64,000 nt of DNA from Lachnospiraceae bacterium (GCA_910575275.1 CAJTEE010000009.1:1-64000); one strand, 5' to 3'. Positions 1 through 8,759 are shown, counted from the first letter of the stretch. The notes: a model not told the origin generated them from the sequence alone. Numbers and translations: made by a program.

Positions 1-140
1 AAAGCTGGCAAAGATCAAGGCAAAAAGGGGACTTCCGAAGGAAAGATATCCTTTCAGAATTTCTGTTTTAGACGCAATTTACTTCATAAAAGATAAATGG
101 CTCTGGTACACACACCAGAGCCGCTTTGTCTACACTCTGA
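1..140 (+). other. Window edge: possible 3' end of an upstream gene plus hairpin
   Basis: One frame is open from base 1 to a TAA at 94-96. Three bases later comes a hairpin with arms GGCTCTGGT (99-107) and ACCAGAGCC (114-122), followed by GCTTTGTCT. A rightward gene may therefore end at 96, but the roughly 31 visible codons match nothing I recognise. A second frame stays open to about 180 but runs through both hairpins, so it is less likely. No gene is assigned. Confidence 0.3.
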
Positions 141-170
141 AGTGTGCGCAGAGCGCACACTTTTTTATTT
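141..170 (+). terminator. Intrinsic terminator, rightward
   Basis: A perfect hairpin, AGTGTGCGC (141-149) and GCGCACACT (153-161) with a 3-nt loop, is followed by TTTTTATTT. The U-tract lies on the plus strand, so it terminates transcription entering from the left edge. It abuts the cheB stop codon (165). Read leftward it has no U-tract, so it is not a good terminator for the che operon. Confidence 0.75.
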
Positions 171-1358
171 CATCGAATTCAAATGATTGATCAGCACAGA
201 CGGAATCCTTGCACATGGAGCCTGCACCGTGACGGCGCCGATGTTCTGTGCTACCATGGGCATTCCATAGACGACACAGGAGGCCTTATCCTGGCCGATC
301 GTAAAGGCTCCGGCATTGCGCATCTCCAGGAGACCATAGGCACCATCCTGCCCCATGCCGGTCAGAATGATCCCCACGGCATGTGCTTTTGCGACCTGCG
401 CGACGGAACGGAACAGTACGTCTACGGACGGCCGGTGGCCGTTGACCTTCTCCGCCGGATAGACTCGTACCGTGTAATGACCGCCGAGGCGCACCACCTT
501 CATCTGGCAGTCCCCGCCGGGAGCAATGAGTGCGAGTCCGCGGCGCACGACGTCGCCGTTGACGGCCTCCTTGACCTCCATCTTGCAGAGCCGATCCAGC
601 CGCTGCGCATACATGTTGGTAAAACCCTCTGGCATGTGCTGTGTGATCACGATTCCGGGCGTATCGGCAGGAAGCTGTTCCAAAACCTGGAGTGTAGCCT
701 CCGTGCCTCCGGTGGAGGCGCCGAGAGCGATGATGAGCGTGTCAAGCTTTAGTTTGTTGCCGGTAAGATGGGTCGGCATAAAGGAAGACAAGACTGGCGT
801 CTTGATGGAAACCGCAGGCGTCTGCGGCTTGACAGCGGCACCGGCACCAGAAAAAACAGGCGCTGCTCCGGTCACTACAGGCAGAGACGTAGCAGAGACA
901 GAAGGAGTGCCGGGTGTTTTTTTGATTACAGAGCTTCCCCGAAAAACACGCGGCAACTTTACGGTGGCTGTGGAGGCAACAACGATCTTTGCCGTCAGGC
1001 TCTGCAAAAAGACCCGGGTGCTGTAATTGCGGGTCATATCCGGCTTTTTTACAAAGTCCACAGCGCCGTTGGAGAGAGCGTCAAATACACCCACATTCAG
1101 AGAGGAGACCAGGATGACAGGGATCAGATGCTTCGGAAGAAGCTCTTTTAAGAAATCGATCCCGTTCATCTGGGGCATCTCCACATCCATCGTGACTACA
1201 TCAGCCCCGGATGTGGGAATTTTGAGCATTGCATCGGCCGCATTTGCCGCAGTGCCTACGATTTCGATGCGGTCGCTGTTCTTTGGCAGTTCTCTTGTGA
1301 GAAAATTCACAAATACCAGGGAATCGTCTACGATAAATACTTTAATTTTCTGTGCCAT
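165..1358 (-). CDS. cheB: Protein-glutamate methylesterase/deamidase CheB
   Basis: Cytoplasmic chemotaxis adaptation enzyme: removes methyl groups from glutamates of chemoreceptors and deamidates glutamines, with activity raised by phosphorylation of its receiver domain. Residues 1-125 are a response-regulator receiver with the VDDS motif near 11-13 and the phospho-acceptor Asp58 in TMDVEMP. An Ala/Pro/Thr/Ser-rich linker (about 130-200) follows. The C-terminal methylesterase domain shows the catalytic triad: Ser215 in GASTGGT, His241 in TQHMPEGF and Asp338 in GMGQDGAYG. At 397 residues it is slightly longer than usual because of the linker. It is the last gene of the leftward cheA-cheW-cheR-cheB cluster, 9 bp after cheR. 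No cheY, cheC or cheD is in view; they may lie outside the window. Confidence 0.97.
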   Translation of the reverse strand: MAQKIKVFIVDDSLVFVNFLTRELPKNSDRIEIVGTAANAADAMLKIPTSGADVVTMDVEMPQMNGIDFLKELLPKHLIPVILVSSLNVGVFDALSNGAVDFVKKPDMTRNYSTRVFLQSLTAKIVVASTATVKLPRVFRGSSVIKKTPGTPSVSATSLPVVTGAAPVFSGAGAAVKPQTPAVSIKTPVLSSFMPTHLTGNKLKLDTLIIALGASTGGTEATLQVLEQLPADTPGIVITQHMPEGFTNMYAQRLDRLCKMEVKEAVNGDVVRRGLALIAPGGDCQMKVVRLGGHYTVRVYPAEKVNGHRPSVDVLFRSVAQVAKAHAVGIILTGMGQDGAYGLLEMRNAGAFTIGQDKASCVVYGMPMVAQNIGAVTVQAPCARIPSVLINHLNSMK

Positions 1359-1367
1359 AGACGCTCC

Positions 1368-2180
1368 TTACTGCTTGCGGTAAGCGGCCGGCATGAGATA
1401 CGTATAGGGTGTGGTGGCTTTGTTTAAGCTTTCCGAGTGTCCGATGAAAAGATAGGCGCCCGGTACGCTTGCATCAAAAAAGCGCTGAACCAGGGCATCT
1501 TTTGTTTCCTGATCAAAGTAAATCATTACATTGCGGCAGAAAATAACGTCAAATTTCAGTCGGAAGCGAATCGGGTCCATCAGATTGAAGGTTCGGAAAA
1601 TGACATTTTTTTTCAGGGCATCCGTCACCTGCAAAAGTCCCGGCTCCTTTGTCGCTTTGAAATATTTACGCTTCCAGTCCGGGGGAAGGTCTCGCGTGGA
1701 CTCCTCGTCGTAAATTCCTTCCATAGCCGATCGTAAGACATTTTGGGAAATATCAGTCGCCAGCACTCTGGTATCCCAAGAACCAGGCTTGCTGTCAAAA
1801 TATTCCTTCAGAATCATGGAGAGCGTATAGGGCTCCTGTCCGGTGGAACAGCCCGCACTCCAGATGCTTAAGACCTTGTTGGTTTTCTTTTTCTCCAAAT
1901 AGGGGAGAACTGTCTTTTGGAAATAATCAAAATGTTCGGACTCCCGCATGAAAAAGGTATAGTTTGTTGTCAGCTTATTTAACATGACCTCAATATCCTG
2001 CGGGTTTTTCTGCGTCAGGATATTATCGATGTATTCGGAAAAGGTCGAATACCCCATGGATAAGACGACGTTGGAGAGCCGGCCCATAATGAGCTGGCGT
2101 TTTTGTGAGAGATTGATTCCATAGCGGCTCTGGATAAACGTTATGAGCCGCTTAAAATCCTGGTCTTTGAGTTCTAACAT
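1368..2180 (-). CDS. cheR: Chemotaxis protein methyltransferase CheR
   Basis: S-adenosylmethionine-dependent methyltransferase that methylates receptor glutamates, opposing CheB in adaptation. The N-terminal all-alpha domain (about 1-70) is followed by MRESEHF, the SAM-binding loop WSAGCSTGQEPYTL (near 105-120), the acidic ATDIS motif and FCRNVMIYFD, all typical of CheR. The length of 270 residues is normal. The protein ends with a basic tail and no receptor-tethering pentapeptide-binding insertion is obvious. It lies between cheW and cheB on the same strand, with 19 bp to cheW and 9 bp to cheB, so it is almost certainly co-transcribed and works with the neighbouring CheB on the same receptors. 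Confidence 0.97.
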   Translation of the reverse strand: MLELKDQDFKRLITFIQSRYGINLSQKRQLIMGRLSNVVLSMGYSTFSEYIDNILTQKNPQDIEVMLNKLTTNYTFFMRESEHFDYFQKTVLPYLEKKKTNKVLSIWSAGCSTGQEPYTLSMILKEYFDSKPGSWDTRVLATDISQNVLRSAMEGIYDEESTRDLPPDWKRKYFKATKEPGLLQVTDALKKNVIFRTFNLMDPIRFRLKFDVIFCRNVMIYFDQETKDALVQRFFDASVPGAYLFIGHSESLNKATTPYTYLMPAAYRKQ

Positions 2181-2199
2181 TCCGGTTCCCTCCCGTGGC

Positions 2200-2682
2200 T
2201 TAATACTGACGGATCAACTGCTCACAGTCCAGGAACAGAACGACGCTTCCGTCTTTTAAATGGATCATAGAGGAACTTAATTCCTGCCGGTTGCTGACCG
2301 GAATCGGGCAGATATCCTCACGGTCTATATCCAGCACCTGAGCGACAAAGTCAACGGTGATCCCCACAGAGGTCTCGCCTATGGAGAGAATGATGATACA
2401 GGTGGAATCTGTATATTCCAAAAGCGGCCGTCCCATGCGCAGCCGTATATCAATGACGGGCACGACCTGGCCGCGCAGGTTGATGATTCCCCGTATGTAA
2501 TCCGGGACCATGGGAAGCGGGCGGATCTTGTAGCTGGTAATGATTTCTATGACATTATTCGTGCTGACGCCGAACGTAATATTGTCGGATGTAAAGGTAA
2601 GAAAACGTTCAATACTTCCCGAGGAGGAGTCCTCTCCCGAAAACTCATCCACTCTCTCTATATCGGTAATTGTCTGGGACAT
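2200..2682 (-). CDS. cheW: Chemotaxis coupling protein CheW
   Basis: Scaffold protein that couples chemoreceptors to the CheA kinase. After an acidic N-terminus (1-25) there is one CheW/SH3-like domain containing the typical RGIINLRGQVVPVIDIR stretch and a C-terminal VVLFLDCEQL strand. I chose the ATG at 2680-2682 because AGGAGGTT lies just upstream; an earlier in-frame ATG (2721) has no such site and would add 13 residues. The length of 160 residues is usual. It sits between cheA and cheR in the che operon, and a strong hairpin lies in the gap between cheA and this gene. Confidence 0.96.
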   Translation of the reverse strand: MSQTITDIERVDEFSGEDSSSGSIERFLTFTSDNITFGVSTNNVIEIITSYKIRPLPMVPDYIRGIINLRGQVVPVIDIRLRMGRPLLEYTDSTCIIILSIGETSVGITVDFVAQVLDIDREDICPIPVSNRQELSSSMIHLKDGSVVLFLDCEQLIRQY

Positions 2683-2746
2683 GGTTGTGAACCTCCTTGT
2701 CTGATTGATAACAGGATGCAAAGGCCAAAAGCCGGTTTGCTGTGAA

Positions 2747-2785
2747 TCCCAAGATCATGCCGCCATACCGGGCATGACCTTGGGA
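2747..2785 (-). other. Intra-operon hairpin between cheA and cheW
   Basis: A long near-perfect inverted repeat, TCCCAAG-A-TCATGCC paired with GGGCATGA-C-CTTGGGA, sits in the gap between the cheA stop and the cheW start. No U-tract follows on the coding strand, so it is not a simple terminator. It may set relative cheA/cheW expression or protect mRNA ends after processing; that role is inference. Confidence 0.6.
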
Positions 2786-2793
2786 CCCTGGTA

Positions 2794-4923
2794 TTATAAC
2801 ATATTCTGCGCGGCGTTGTAAACGCTTGCTACATCAAGAATGATGCTGATATTGCCATTGCCGAGAATCGTACAGCTGCTGATTCCGGCTTCCTTAATAT
2901 TAAAATACTGTAAATAGGGCGGAAGCGGTTTCACGACCACCTGCTGTTCACCGATGAGCTTATCTACGAACAGGCAATAGGACTTATCACCGGATTCGAG
3001 CCACATCAGAATACCGTCGTCGATGGTCGTGCAGGCATCCTGGATTCCATAAAGCTCATGGAGGCGGATAACCGGATAAAATTCGTCCATGCGGCGGATG
3101 ATTTCATGTCCCGACGGATCGTAGACAATGTCAGCCTCGGAAGCTTTAAAGGACGAACGGATATCGGAAATCGGAATCGTGAAAATCGAGTCCCCGACGG
3201 AGATCTCCATCCCATCTGCGATTGCCAGCGTGAGCGGAATGCGCAGTGTCATGCAGCTTCCCTTTCCGAACTCACTGGTGATGTTGATGACGCCTCCGAT
3301 GGATTCCACATTTTTCTTGACGACATCCAAGCCCACACCACGTCCGGAATATTCCGTTACTTCGGTGTTGGTGGAGAAACCGGGCGTCATTAAAAGAGCC
3401 AGGATCTCTTTCTTCGAATAGTCTTCCGGCGGCTTTACAAGGATTCCGTTGCGCTCGGCTTTAGCAAGGATCGCCTGTGTATCCATGCCGCGTCCGTCAT
3501 CGGTTACCGAGATGATGACTTCGCTGCCGGTATGGGTCGCGGAGAGAATAATCTCTCCCTGCGGATTCTTGCCGGCATCAATACGATCCTGGACGTTCTC
3601 CTCGATGCCGTGATCCATCGCGTTACGGACCATGTGCATGAGCGGGTCAGAGATGTTGTCAACAATAGTTTTGTCAACCTCCGTGTTCTCGCCGATGATA
3701 GTCAGGCGGACGTCCTTGTTAAGCGCCTGTTTCATATCGCGTACGATGCGGTTCATCTTCTGGAATACACCGGAGACGGAAACCATTCGCAGGGACATGG
3801 AAATATCCTGCAGATCATCTGTCAGCTTTCTGAGCTGGCGCGCCGATTTTGTAAAATTGTCAAGCCGCAGGCCCTGTAAATCAGGGGAGGAGGTCACCAT
3901 GGACTCGGTGGTGACAATCTCGCCGACGATCGCAACAAGGGCGTCAAGCTTGGATAGATTCACACTGATCAGATCCTGCTTAACCGCGCCGTGGGAGGCC
4001 GGAGCTTTCTTTTTGGCAGCGGGAGCCTGGGAAGCGGCCGGTTTGGCGGCCGGAGCTTGGGAGGCGGCCGGTGCATCCGGTGCGGGAGCAGAGGCGGCCT
4101 GTACAGCCGGTGCAGGGGGCTCCTCGTTTGCCCCCTCGGAAGCGGAATTGTCCACCATCTCATAGGAGCGGATATGCTGCGAGCCATCCACGACCTTTGC
4201 GGCGTTTTCCAAATCCGCCTCGGTCTTAAAGGCGATGTAAAAGCCGTTGTCAATAATCGTTTCATCCGTATCAGGGTTCGTGTCGATGTCCTCGGGATAG
4301 TACGCGAACTCCATATCCGTCTCCTGCAGGGAGTTTATGAGCATGAAGGCGCGCAAGTGTTCCATACCGCAGCCGTCTTCAAAATAGACGTGCAGCAGAT
4401 AAGGCATATCTGCTCTCGAAAGCGGGGCGGGTGCGGCAGCAGAGGCGCCTGCCTGGCTGCCGGCTGCCGGCGCAGTGTTTGCTGTCGTCTGTGCGGCACC
4501 GTCGGCTGTCTTGTTGGAAATTTTGTTTAACAGATTGTTAATTTCTGTCACAAAGCTGTCGATATTATCTTCAAGAGGTTCATTGTTTTCGACCTTTTGG
4601 ATTTCTTCACGGAGCTTATCCGTCGATTTGAACATCAGGTTGAACAGATCCTTTTTATGTTCTGAATTGAGGGAATCGATGCCGTTTTCCCTGATATAGA
4701 AGAACAGATCCTCTATATGATGGGCAATTTCCATCAGGGAATTGAATTCGAGCATCGCAGACGAGCCCTTGATTGTGTGCATGCTCCGGAAGATTTCGTT
4801 TACGTCGTCTTCGGAGAAATCAGCCGTTTTTTCGGCATTGATTAACAGCTCATCGAGGGAATCAAGCAGGGAGTTGGTCTCAAATAAATAAGTATCCAAC
4901 AGACCTTCCATAGAGTTGTCCAT
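2794..4923 (-). CDS. cheA: Chemotaxis histidine kinase CheA
   Basis: Central chemotaxis kinase: autophosphorylates a histidine in its HPt domain under receptor/CheW control and passes the phosphate to CheY and CheB. Numbered from the ATG at 4921-4923: HPt domain 1-115 with phospho-acceptor His49 in MHTIKGSSAM; a P2 response-regulator-docking domain about 165-260; a long Ala/Pro/Lys linker about 265-315; dimerisation helices; an HATPase domain with MVRNAMDHG (N box), TDDGRGMD (G1) and SGRGVGLDVV (G2); and a CheW-like P5 domain to the end. The start was chosen because AAGGTGG lies about 8 bp upstream; the longer frame (from 4962) has no site. First gene of the che operon; a possible sigma-28-type promoter lies upstream. 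Confidence 0.97.
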   Translation of the reverse strand: MDNSMEGLLDTYLFETNSLLDSLDELLINAEKTADFSEDDVNEIFRSMHTIKGSSAMLEFNSLMEIAHHIEDLFFYIRENGIDSLNSEHKKDLFNLMFKSTDKLREEIQKVENNEPLEDNIDSFVTEINNLLNKISNKTADGAAQTTANTAPAAGSQAGASAAAPAPLSRADMPYLLHVYFEDGCGMEHLRAFMLINSLQETDMEFAYYPEDIDTNPDTDETIIDNGFYIAFKTEADLENAAKVVDGSQHIRSYEMVDNSASEGANEEPPAPAVQAASAPAPDAPAASQAPAAKPAASQAPAAKKKAPASHGAVKQDLISVNLSKLDALVAIVGEIVTTESMVTSSPDLQGLRLDNFTKSARQLRKLTDDLQDISMSLRMVSVSGVFQKMNRIVRDMKQALNKDVRLTIIGENTEVDKTIVDNISDPLMHMVRNAMDHGIEENVQDRIDAGKNPQGEIILSATHTGSEVIISVTDDGRGMDTQAILAKAERNGILVKPPEDYSKKEILALLMTPGFSTNTEVTEYSGRGVGLDVVKKNVESIGGVINITSEFGKGSCMTLRIPLTLAIADGMEISVGDSIFTIPISDIRSSFKASEADIVYDPSGHEIIRRMDEFYPVIRLHELYGIQDACTTIDDGILMWLESGDKSYCLFVDKLIGEQQVVVKPLPPYLQYFNIKEAGISSCTILGNGNISIILDVASVYNAAQNML

Positions 4924-5051
4924 AGTTTCGCACCACCTTATACTTAAATTATTTACTTCCATATTGCAAACACGAAGGAATGTGTGCTATCATATGAAAA
5001 GATTTCAAGGGCGGGTCAACGCCGCCGGGAGAAAAACATTCCATAGATAAT

Positions 5052-5077
5052 ATATCGACCCAAACTTACAAAAATTA
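5052..5077 (-). promoter_or_regulatory. Possible sigma-28 (flagellar) promoter for the che operon
   Basis: Reading leftward there is TAAT, 14 bp, then GTCGATAT, which resembles the flagellar sigma factor consensus TAAA-N15-GCCGATAA. It lies about 130 bp upstream of cheA. The match is partial, so this is tentative. Confidence 0.35.
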
Positions 5078-5105
5078 ATACGGAAATTCAGGAGCAGGTG
5101 AAAAA

Positions 5106-6533
5106 ATGTCAAATGTCTTGAGAGTTACGACTCCTACTACCGGTTATGACAATATGAATTATCCCAAGACGGATACGGCGACCAAGCCGGATGCCCAGAT
5201 TCAGGGCCCGGTAGTTCCAGACAAGGTCGTACGCCCAGATGCGAGAAGTGACGCGGGCTCACAGCAGGAGCTGGGCATGAAGTTCCAGTATCAGTCTAAC
5301 TTTGAGGGCTTTGCGGCGCAGATCCGGGCCGGCGGTTCCGTAGTGGAGGAATTTGCCCCGATCCTGTTCGAACGCCTAGCAAACGCCGTCAAGGCCGGGA
5401 TAGGCGAGGGGACGGCCACGGAGCTGTCCGGTTTCCTGAAAATGATTCAGATGGAGCCGCAGGATGTCCTGGCCTTCATGAAATCACAGGGGGATATGGC
5501 CATCCGCTTCCAGGGGGCGTTTTTCTCTCTCCTGCGCCAGGCATTGGGGGAGACAAGAAGCGTGGAGCTTCGGGCCGGCATCCTTGACTTTATCAAGCGT
5601 TACACCGATATGGCAGAGGGGCAGCACCTTCTTGAGGAGATAAGGCAGACTCTTGGAGAGATCAGGCAGGGCATGTTCCAGAGCGGCCAGAAACGCCTCG
5701 AGGTCTTTGAACAGCAGTTGAATTATAACGCCGAGCCGGGGCAGACCGGTTCAAACGCCTCGGTGATCAAGGAGCAGATCCTCCCTTATTTGAACCAGTA
5801 TATCGGAAGCACGCATGACCGCGGGCTTGTGCGGGAAAATTCCGCGCTCCTGGCGGCTTTGACCGCGCGCTACGAAAACGGCGAGGGAAGCCGGGTCGTG
5901 GAGAAGTTTAAAGAGCTCATGGAATCCCCCGTGATGCAGAAGTACTTTAAAGGGCTGAAGCCGGAAGGGCTTCTTAAGGCGCTTGCCACTACAGATTATG
6001 AAAAGGCAGTGGCAAAAAACCAGTGGATGAGCAAGTTTGCGGACCTGATCCGGGACGGAATGACAAAAGGGGCAGACTTAGAGCAGAAGCAGGTATTCCG
6101 CAACGTGATGCAGTCCATCGTGCTCAACGAGAGCGTATATATGCCGGTGCTCCATATGATGCTGCCCATGCAGGTGGACGGCCGCATGACCTTTGCCGAG
6201 ATGTGGGTGGATCCAGACGCAAAAAAGAATTCGTCAGGGGACGACGATGAAAAGCGCGTCATCCAGGGCCTCGTCAAATTTGACATAGAGGGCGTCGGAT
6301 TTTTTGACCTGTTTTTTGTGTATCAGGACAAAAAGGTCAACATTCAGCTTGGCTACCCCGATGGCTTAAAGGATAAGGAAGGAGAGATCCGCCAGCGGAT
6401 CGCACAGATCCTTGTGGAGAACGGTCTGGAAAGCCAGGAGCTCTATTTGGGAAGCAGCCAGAACTCGATCGCGGTATCGGAGGCATTTCCGCAGATTTTT
6501 GAAAGGAAGAATTCGATCAATGTCAAAATTTAA
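5106..6533 (+). CDS. YlqG/FliK-like flagellar-associated protein, function unproven
   Basis: A 475-residue soluble protein without signal peptide or membrane segments. The N-terminal 50 residues are low-complexity, the middle is helical, and the C-terminal part (about 335-440) has an LPM...TFAEMWVDPD segment followed by alternating strands (RVIQGLVKFDIEGVG, FFDLFFVYQDKKVNIQLGY), reminiscent of the C-terminal domain of FliK-type hook-length proteins. In Bacillus subtilis an equivalent pair, ylqG-ylqH, joins such a protein to a stand-alone FlhB C-terminal domain; the same arrangement is seen here because the next gene overlaps its end by 14 bp. GGAG lies about 10 bp before the ATG. It is divergent from cheA. 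Assignment to the FliK/YlqG group rests on context plus weak resemblance. Confidence 0.55.
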   Translation: MSNVLRVTTPTTGYDNMNYPKTDTATKPDAQIQGPVVPDKVVRPDARSDAGSQQELGMKFQYQSNFEGFAAQIRAGGSVVEEFAPILFERLANAVKAGIGEGTATELSGFLKMIQMEPQDVLAFMKSQGDMAIRFQGAFFSLLRQALGETRSVELRAGILDFIKRYTDMAEGQHLLEEIRQTLGEIRQGMFQSGQKRLEVFEQQLNYNAEPGQTGSNASVIKEQILPYLNQYIGSTHDRGLVRENSALLAALTARYENGEGSRVVEKFKELMESPVMQKYFKGLKPEGLLKALATTDYEKAVAKNQWMSKFADLIRDGMTKGADLEQKQVFRNVMQSIVLNESVYMPVLHMMLPMQVDGRMTFAEMWVDPDAKKNSSGDDDEKRVIQGLVKFDIEGVGFFDLFFVYQDKKVNIQLGYPDGLKDKEGEIRQRIAQILVENGLESQELYLGSSQNSIAVSEAFPQIFERKNSINVKI

Positions 6534-6885
6534 TGACGTTTTGAATAAAAAAGCAGTCGCGCTCTCCTATGACGAGAATAAAAATGCGGCCCCGGTCGTT
6601 GTGGCCTCCGGCATGGGATATCTGGCGGAGCGCATGGTTGAGCTGGCAAGAGAATCCGGTGTCCCGATCTATGAGGATAATTCTCTGGCGACGATGCTCG
6701 CCCAGCTTCAGCTGGGCTCTGAGATCCCCGCAGAGCTCTACCAGGCGATCGTCAGCATTTATGTCTATTTCCTGGACTATGCACCGGGGAGCAAAAGGAA
6801 GGAGAAAGAGCCGCCAGAACCCCAGCCTTCGGAGGCGGAGGCTCTGCAGCCGGACCCTGCACCGGATGCGTCGGAGCCCGGCTGA
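6520..6885 (+). CDS. Stand-alone FlhB C-terminal-domain protein (YlqH-like)
   Basis: A 121-residue protein resembling the cytoplasmic C-terminal domain of the flagellar type III export switch protein FlhB, but without its membrane domain: KAVALSYDENKNAAPVVVASGMG, then LAERMVELARESGVPIYEDNSLA and a final helix LGSEIPAELYQAIVSIYVYF. The NPTH autocleavage motif of true FlhB is absent, as in B. subtilis YlqH. A Pro/Glu-rich tail (about 95-121) follows. The start ATG at 6520 lies inside the end of the preceding gene, with GAAAGGAAG 10 bp upstream, implying translational coupling. The family is found in motile and some non-motile Firmicutes; its role is not settled. Confidence 0.8.
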   Translation: MSKFNDVLNKKAVALSYDENKNAAPVVVASGMGYLAERMVELARESGVPIYEDNSLATMLAQLQLGSEIPAELYQAIVSIYVYFLDYAPGSKRKEKEPPEPQPSEAEALQPDPAPDASEPG

Positions 6886-6906
6886 AGCCGGCCGGACTAT
6901 GTGTGC

Positions 6907-7584
6907 TTACTCGTAAGTACTGGTCTTCCTGTGGAGAAGATCCTGACGGAACACAAAGTTCCGTACCAGAGATTCCGTACGGGAATGCATGTCAACGAAA
7001 CGGCAGCCGTAGCCGAACAGCGTCTCGTCGTTGGCATCCCGGCCGATCATTCTGCGCAGAAGGTCACGGTCCTGGACGCGCAGGATATGTACGTTTAGGG
7101 GGACAGGTGCGGCGCCTTCCTTGAGGATGAGGGAGAAGGTCACAAAATCTCCCGGATGGAAGACGTGGCGGCAGGTGAGAAATACGCCTCCGGCGCTGAT
7201 GTTGCGGATCATGCCGGGTGTGGAGACGCGGGTCTGTGATTTACTGAGAAGGGTTACCTCGACATGTATGTTGACCGGGACCTTGAGATCGTGCCGGCGC
7301 TGCAGGACGGCAATCTGTTCCCCGATGGAACAGCGGACCGCACTTTTTAAGACGCCCTGCTCCGGATAGTATTCGCTGTAGTCGGTAAAATTGCAGACAT
7401 AGGTCACAAGTCCCATGACATTATCATAAAAGGTGACATGACTCTCGGAGGAAAGAAAGTCAGAGGTGGAATCCTCCATGGTCAGGAGAACGGAATTTTC
7501 CTGAATGTCGGAAACGACCGCGTCACACAGATATTGGTTTTGCAAAGAATAAATACTGGCGCTTGTGCAATTATTTAATCTCAT
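6907..7584 (-). CDS. PilZ-domain protein, probable c-di-GMP receptor (YcgR-like)
   Basis: A 225-residue cytoplasmic protein. Residues 1-95 form a YcgR-N/flagellar-brake-like beta domain, followed by a PilZ domain (about 98-215). The PilZ signature is partly altered: the usual RxxxR is RHDLK here (QRRHDLKVPV), with Lys in place of the second Arg, while the second motif NISAGG is intact. It probably binds cyclic di-GMP and links it to motility, as the neighbours are motility genes, but the Arg-to-Lys change could weaken binding. I chose the ATG at 7582-7584, which has AAAGGAGC 8 bp upstream. It converges on the FlhB-like gene and is divergent from the lytic transglycosylase gene. Confidence 0.85.
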   Translation of the reverse strand: MRLNNCTSASIYSLQNQYLCDAVVSDIQENSVLLTMEDSTSDFLSSESHVTFYDNVMGLVTYVCNFTDYSEYYPEQGVLKSAVRCSIGEQIAVLQRRHDLKVPVNIHVEVTLLSKSQTRVSTPGMIRNISAGGVFLTCRHVFHPGDFVTFSLILKEGAAPVPLNVHILRVQDRDLLRRMIGRDANDETLFGYGCRFVDMHSRTESLVRNFVFRQDLLHRKTSTYE

Positions 7585-7590
7585 AGGGTA

Positions 7591-7620
7591 TTGCTCCTTT
7601 CGGATGAGTTGTGGTATAAT
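7591..7620 (+). promoter_or_regulatory. Sigma-A promoter with extended -10 for the transglycosylase gene
   Basis: TTGCTC (7591-7596), an 18-bp spacer and TATAAT (7615-7620) preceded by TGG, giving an extended -10. It overlaps the ribosome-binding region of the divergent PilZ gene and lies about 80 bp before the next rightward start. Confidence 0.65.
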
Positions 7621-7700
7621 ATTCATGCATTGATTTTATTATACACTTGTGCGGCAGGAAATGGCAAGCGTATTTTAGTAAGAATTGAGAGGAAAAAGCG

Positions 7701-8759
7701 ATGGAGCTTCAAACAGGGATGATCAATCATTTAGAGCCTGCGTCGGGCGTTAAGCAGACGGAGACAAAGAAACTCACACAGCTTACGGACACGCAGAAGG
7801 GGACCGCTTCCTTCAAAGAAGTATTGGAAGCGAAGCTGACTACAGCTAGGGAAGAAGGGGCGGCAAGCTTTGTAGCCGCAAGGGCGGAAGGCCAAAGCGC
7901 GTTTGAGGCATCCAGGCGTGCGGGCCAGGAAATGTTTGCCGAGGCAAGGCGTGCAGGCCAGGAAACGTTTGCAGAGGTCAAAAAGGCCAGCGAGGAGACA
8001 CTCATGACCGAAAAGCAGAAGGAGGCCGCCGGAGTCCTGGAAGCGGAAAAGAAGCCGTCAGGGCTGGATGGCTATTTCAACATGAGCGCCTCCATGGATG
8101 CAATGTTTGAGGAAGCGTCTCTGTCGACGGGTGTGGATGTGCGTCTCTTAAAAGCCGTGGGAAAGGCAGAGTCCAATTTTAACCCGAAGGCCACCTCGCA
8201 TGCCGGGGCGATGGGGGTCATGCAACTCATGCCGGGGACTGCCCGTGAGCTCGGCGTCCAGAATGCCTATGACGCAAGAGAAAATATCATGGGCGGTGCG
8301 CGTTATCTTGCGGGCCTCCTTAAGAAGTACAACGGAAATCAGTCGCTGGCGCTGGCGGCCTACAATGCCGGCAGCAACAATGTGGATAAGTACGGCGGAA
8401 TCCCGCCGTTTAAAGAGACGCAGAATTATGTGCGCCGTGTGCTGGGATATTTAAACGAGAATCTCACCGCGGGTACGACGACATATTCCCCGCTGAACTG
8501 GGGCGGCTATACCTGTACGAACCCGTACCACCAGGCGTTTTATGGCGGCTATGGATATGGGCTTTCGGGGACGGTCAGGGCTGCAGGGCTTTACGGTCAG
8601 GGAATGTACGGTTCAGGACTTTACGGGGCTTCCGGCCTCGGATATTCATACGGCTCTGATGATATCATGAGGCTTATTATGGAAATGCTGCAGATGCGGG
8701 CGAACGAAAAGCTGCAGGGCGCCTTAAGCTTCGGAGGCGATTCGGACTCGTTCTTTTAA
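7701..8759 (+). CDS. Lytic transglycosylase (SLT domain) with 11-residue repeats
   Basis: Cleaves the MurNAc-GlcNAc bond of peptidoglycan. Residues 130-255 are a soluble lytic transglycosylase domain: catalytic Glu157 in [10 protein letters not shown], then [17 protein letters not shown] and [11 protein letters not shown]. Before it, residues 49-103 form five tandem 11-residue repeats, for example [11 protein letters not shown] and [11 protein letters not shown], as expected of a long helix. The C-terminus (about 255-330) is Gly/Tyr-rich with [14 protein letters not shown]-type repeats. No signal peptide is visible, so export may use another route; next to flagellar-type genes it may serve rod or hook assembly (inference). 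AGAGGAAAAAGCG precedes the ATG. The DUF5722 gene follows 41 bp downstream. Confidence 0.88.
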   Translation: MELQTGMINHLEPASGVKQTETKKLTQLTDTQKGTASFKEVLEAKLTTAREEGAASFVAARAEGQSAFEASRRAGQEMFAEARRAGQETFAEVKKASEETLMTEKQKEAAGVLEAEKKPSGLDGYFNMSASMDAMFEEASLSTGVDVRLLKAVGKAESNFNPKATSHAGAMGVMQLMPGTARELGVQNAYDARENIMGGARYLAGLLKKYNGNQSLALAAYNAGSNNVDKYGGIPPFKETQNYVRRVLGYLNENLTAGTTTYSPLNWGGYTCTNPYHQAFYGGYGYGLSGTVRAAGLYGQGMYGSGLYGASGLGYSYGSDDIMRLIMEMLQMRANEKLQGALSFGGDSDSFF

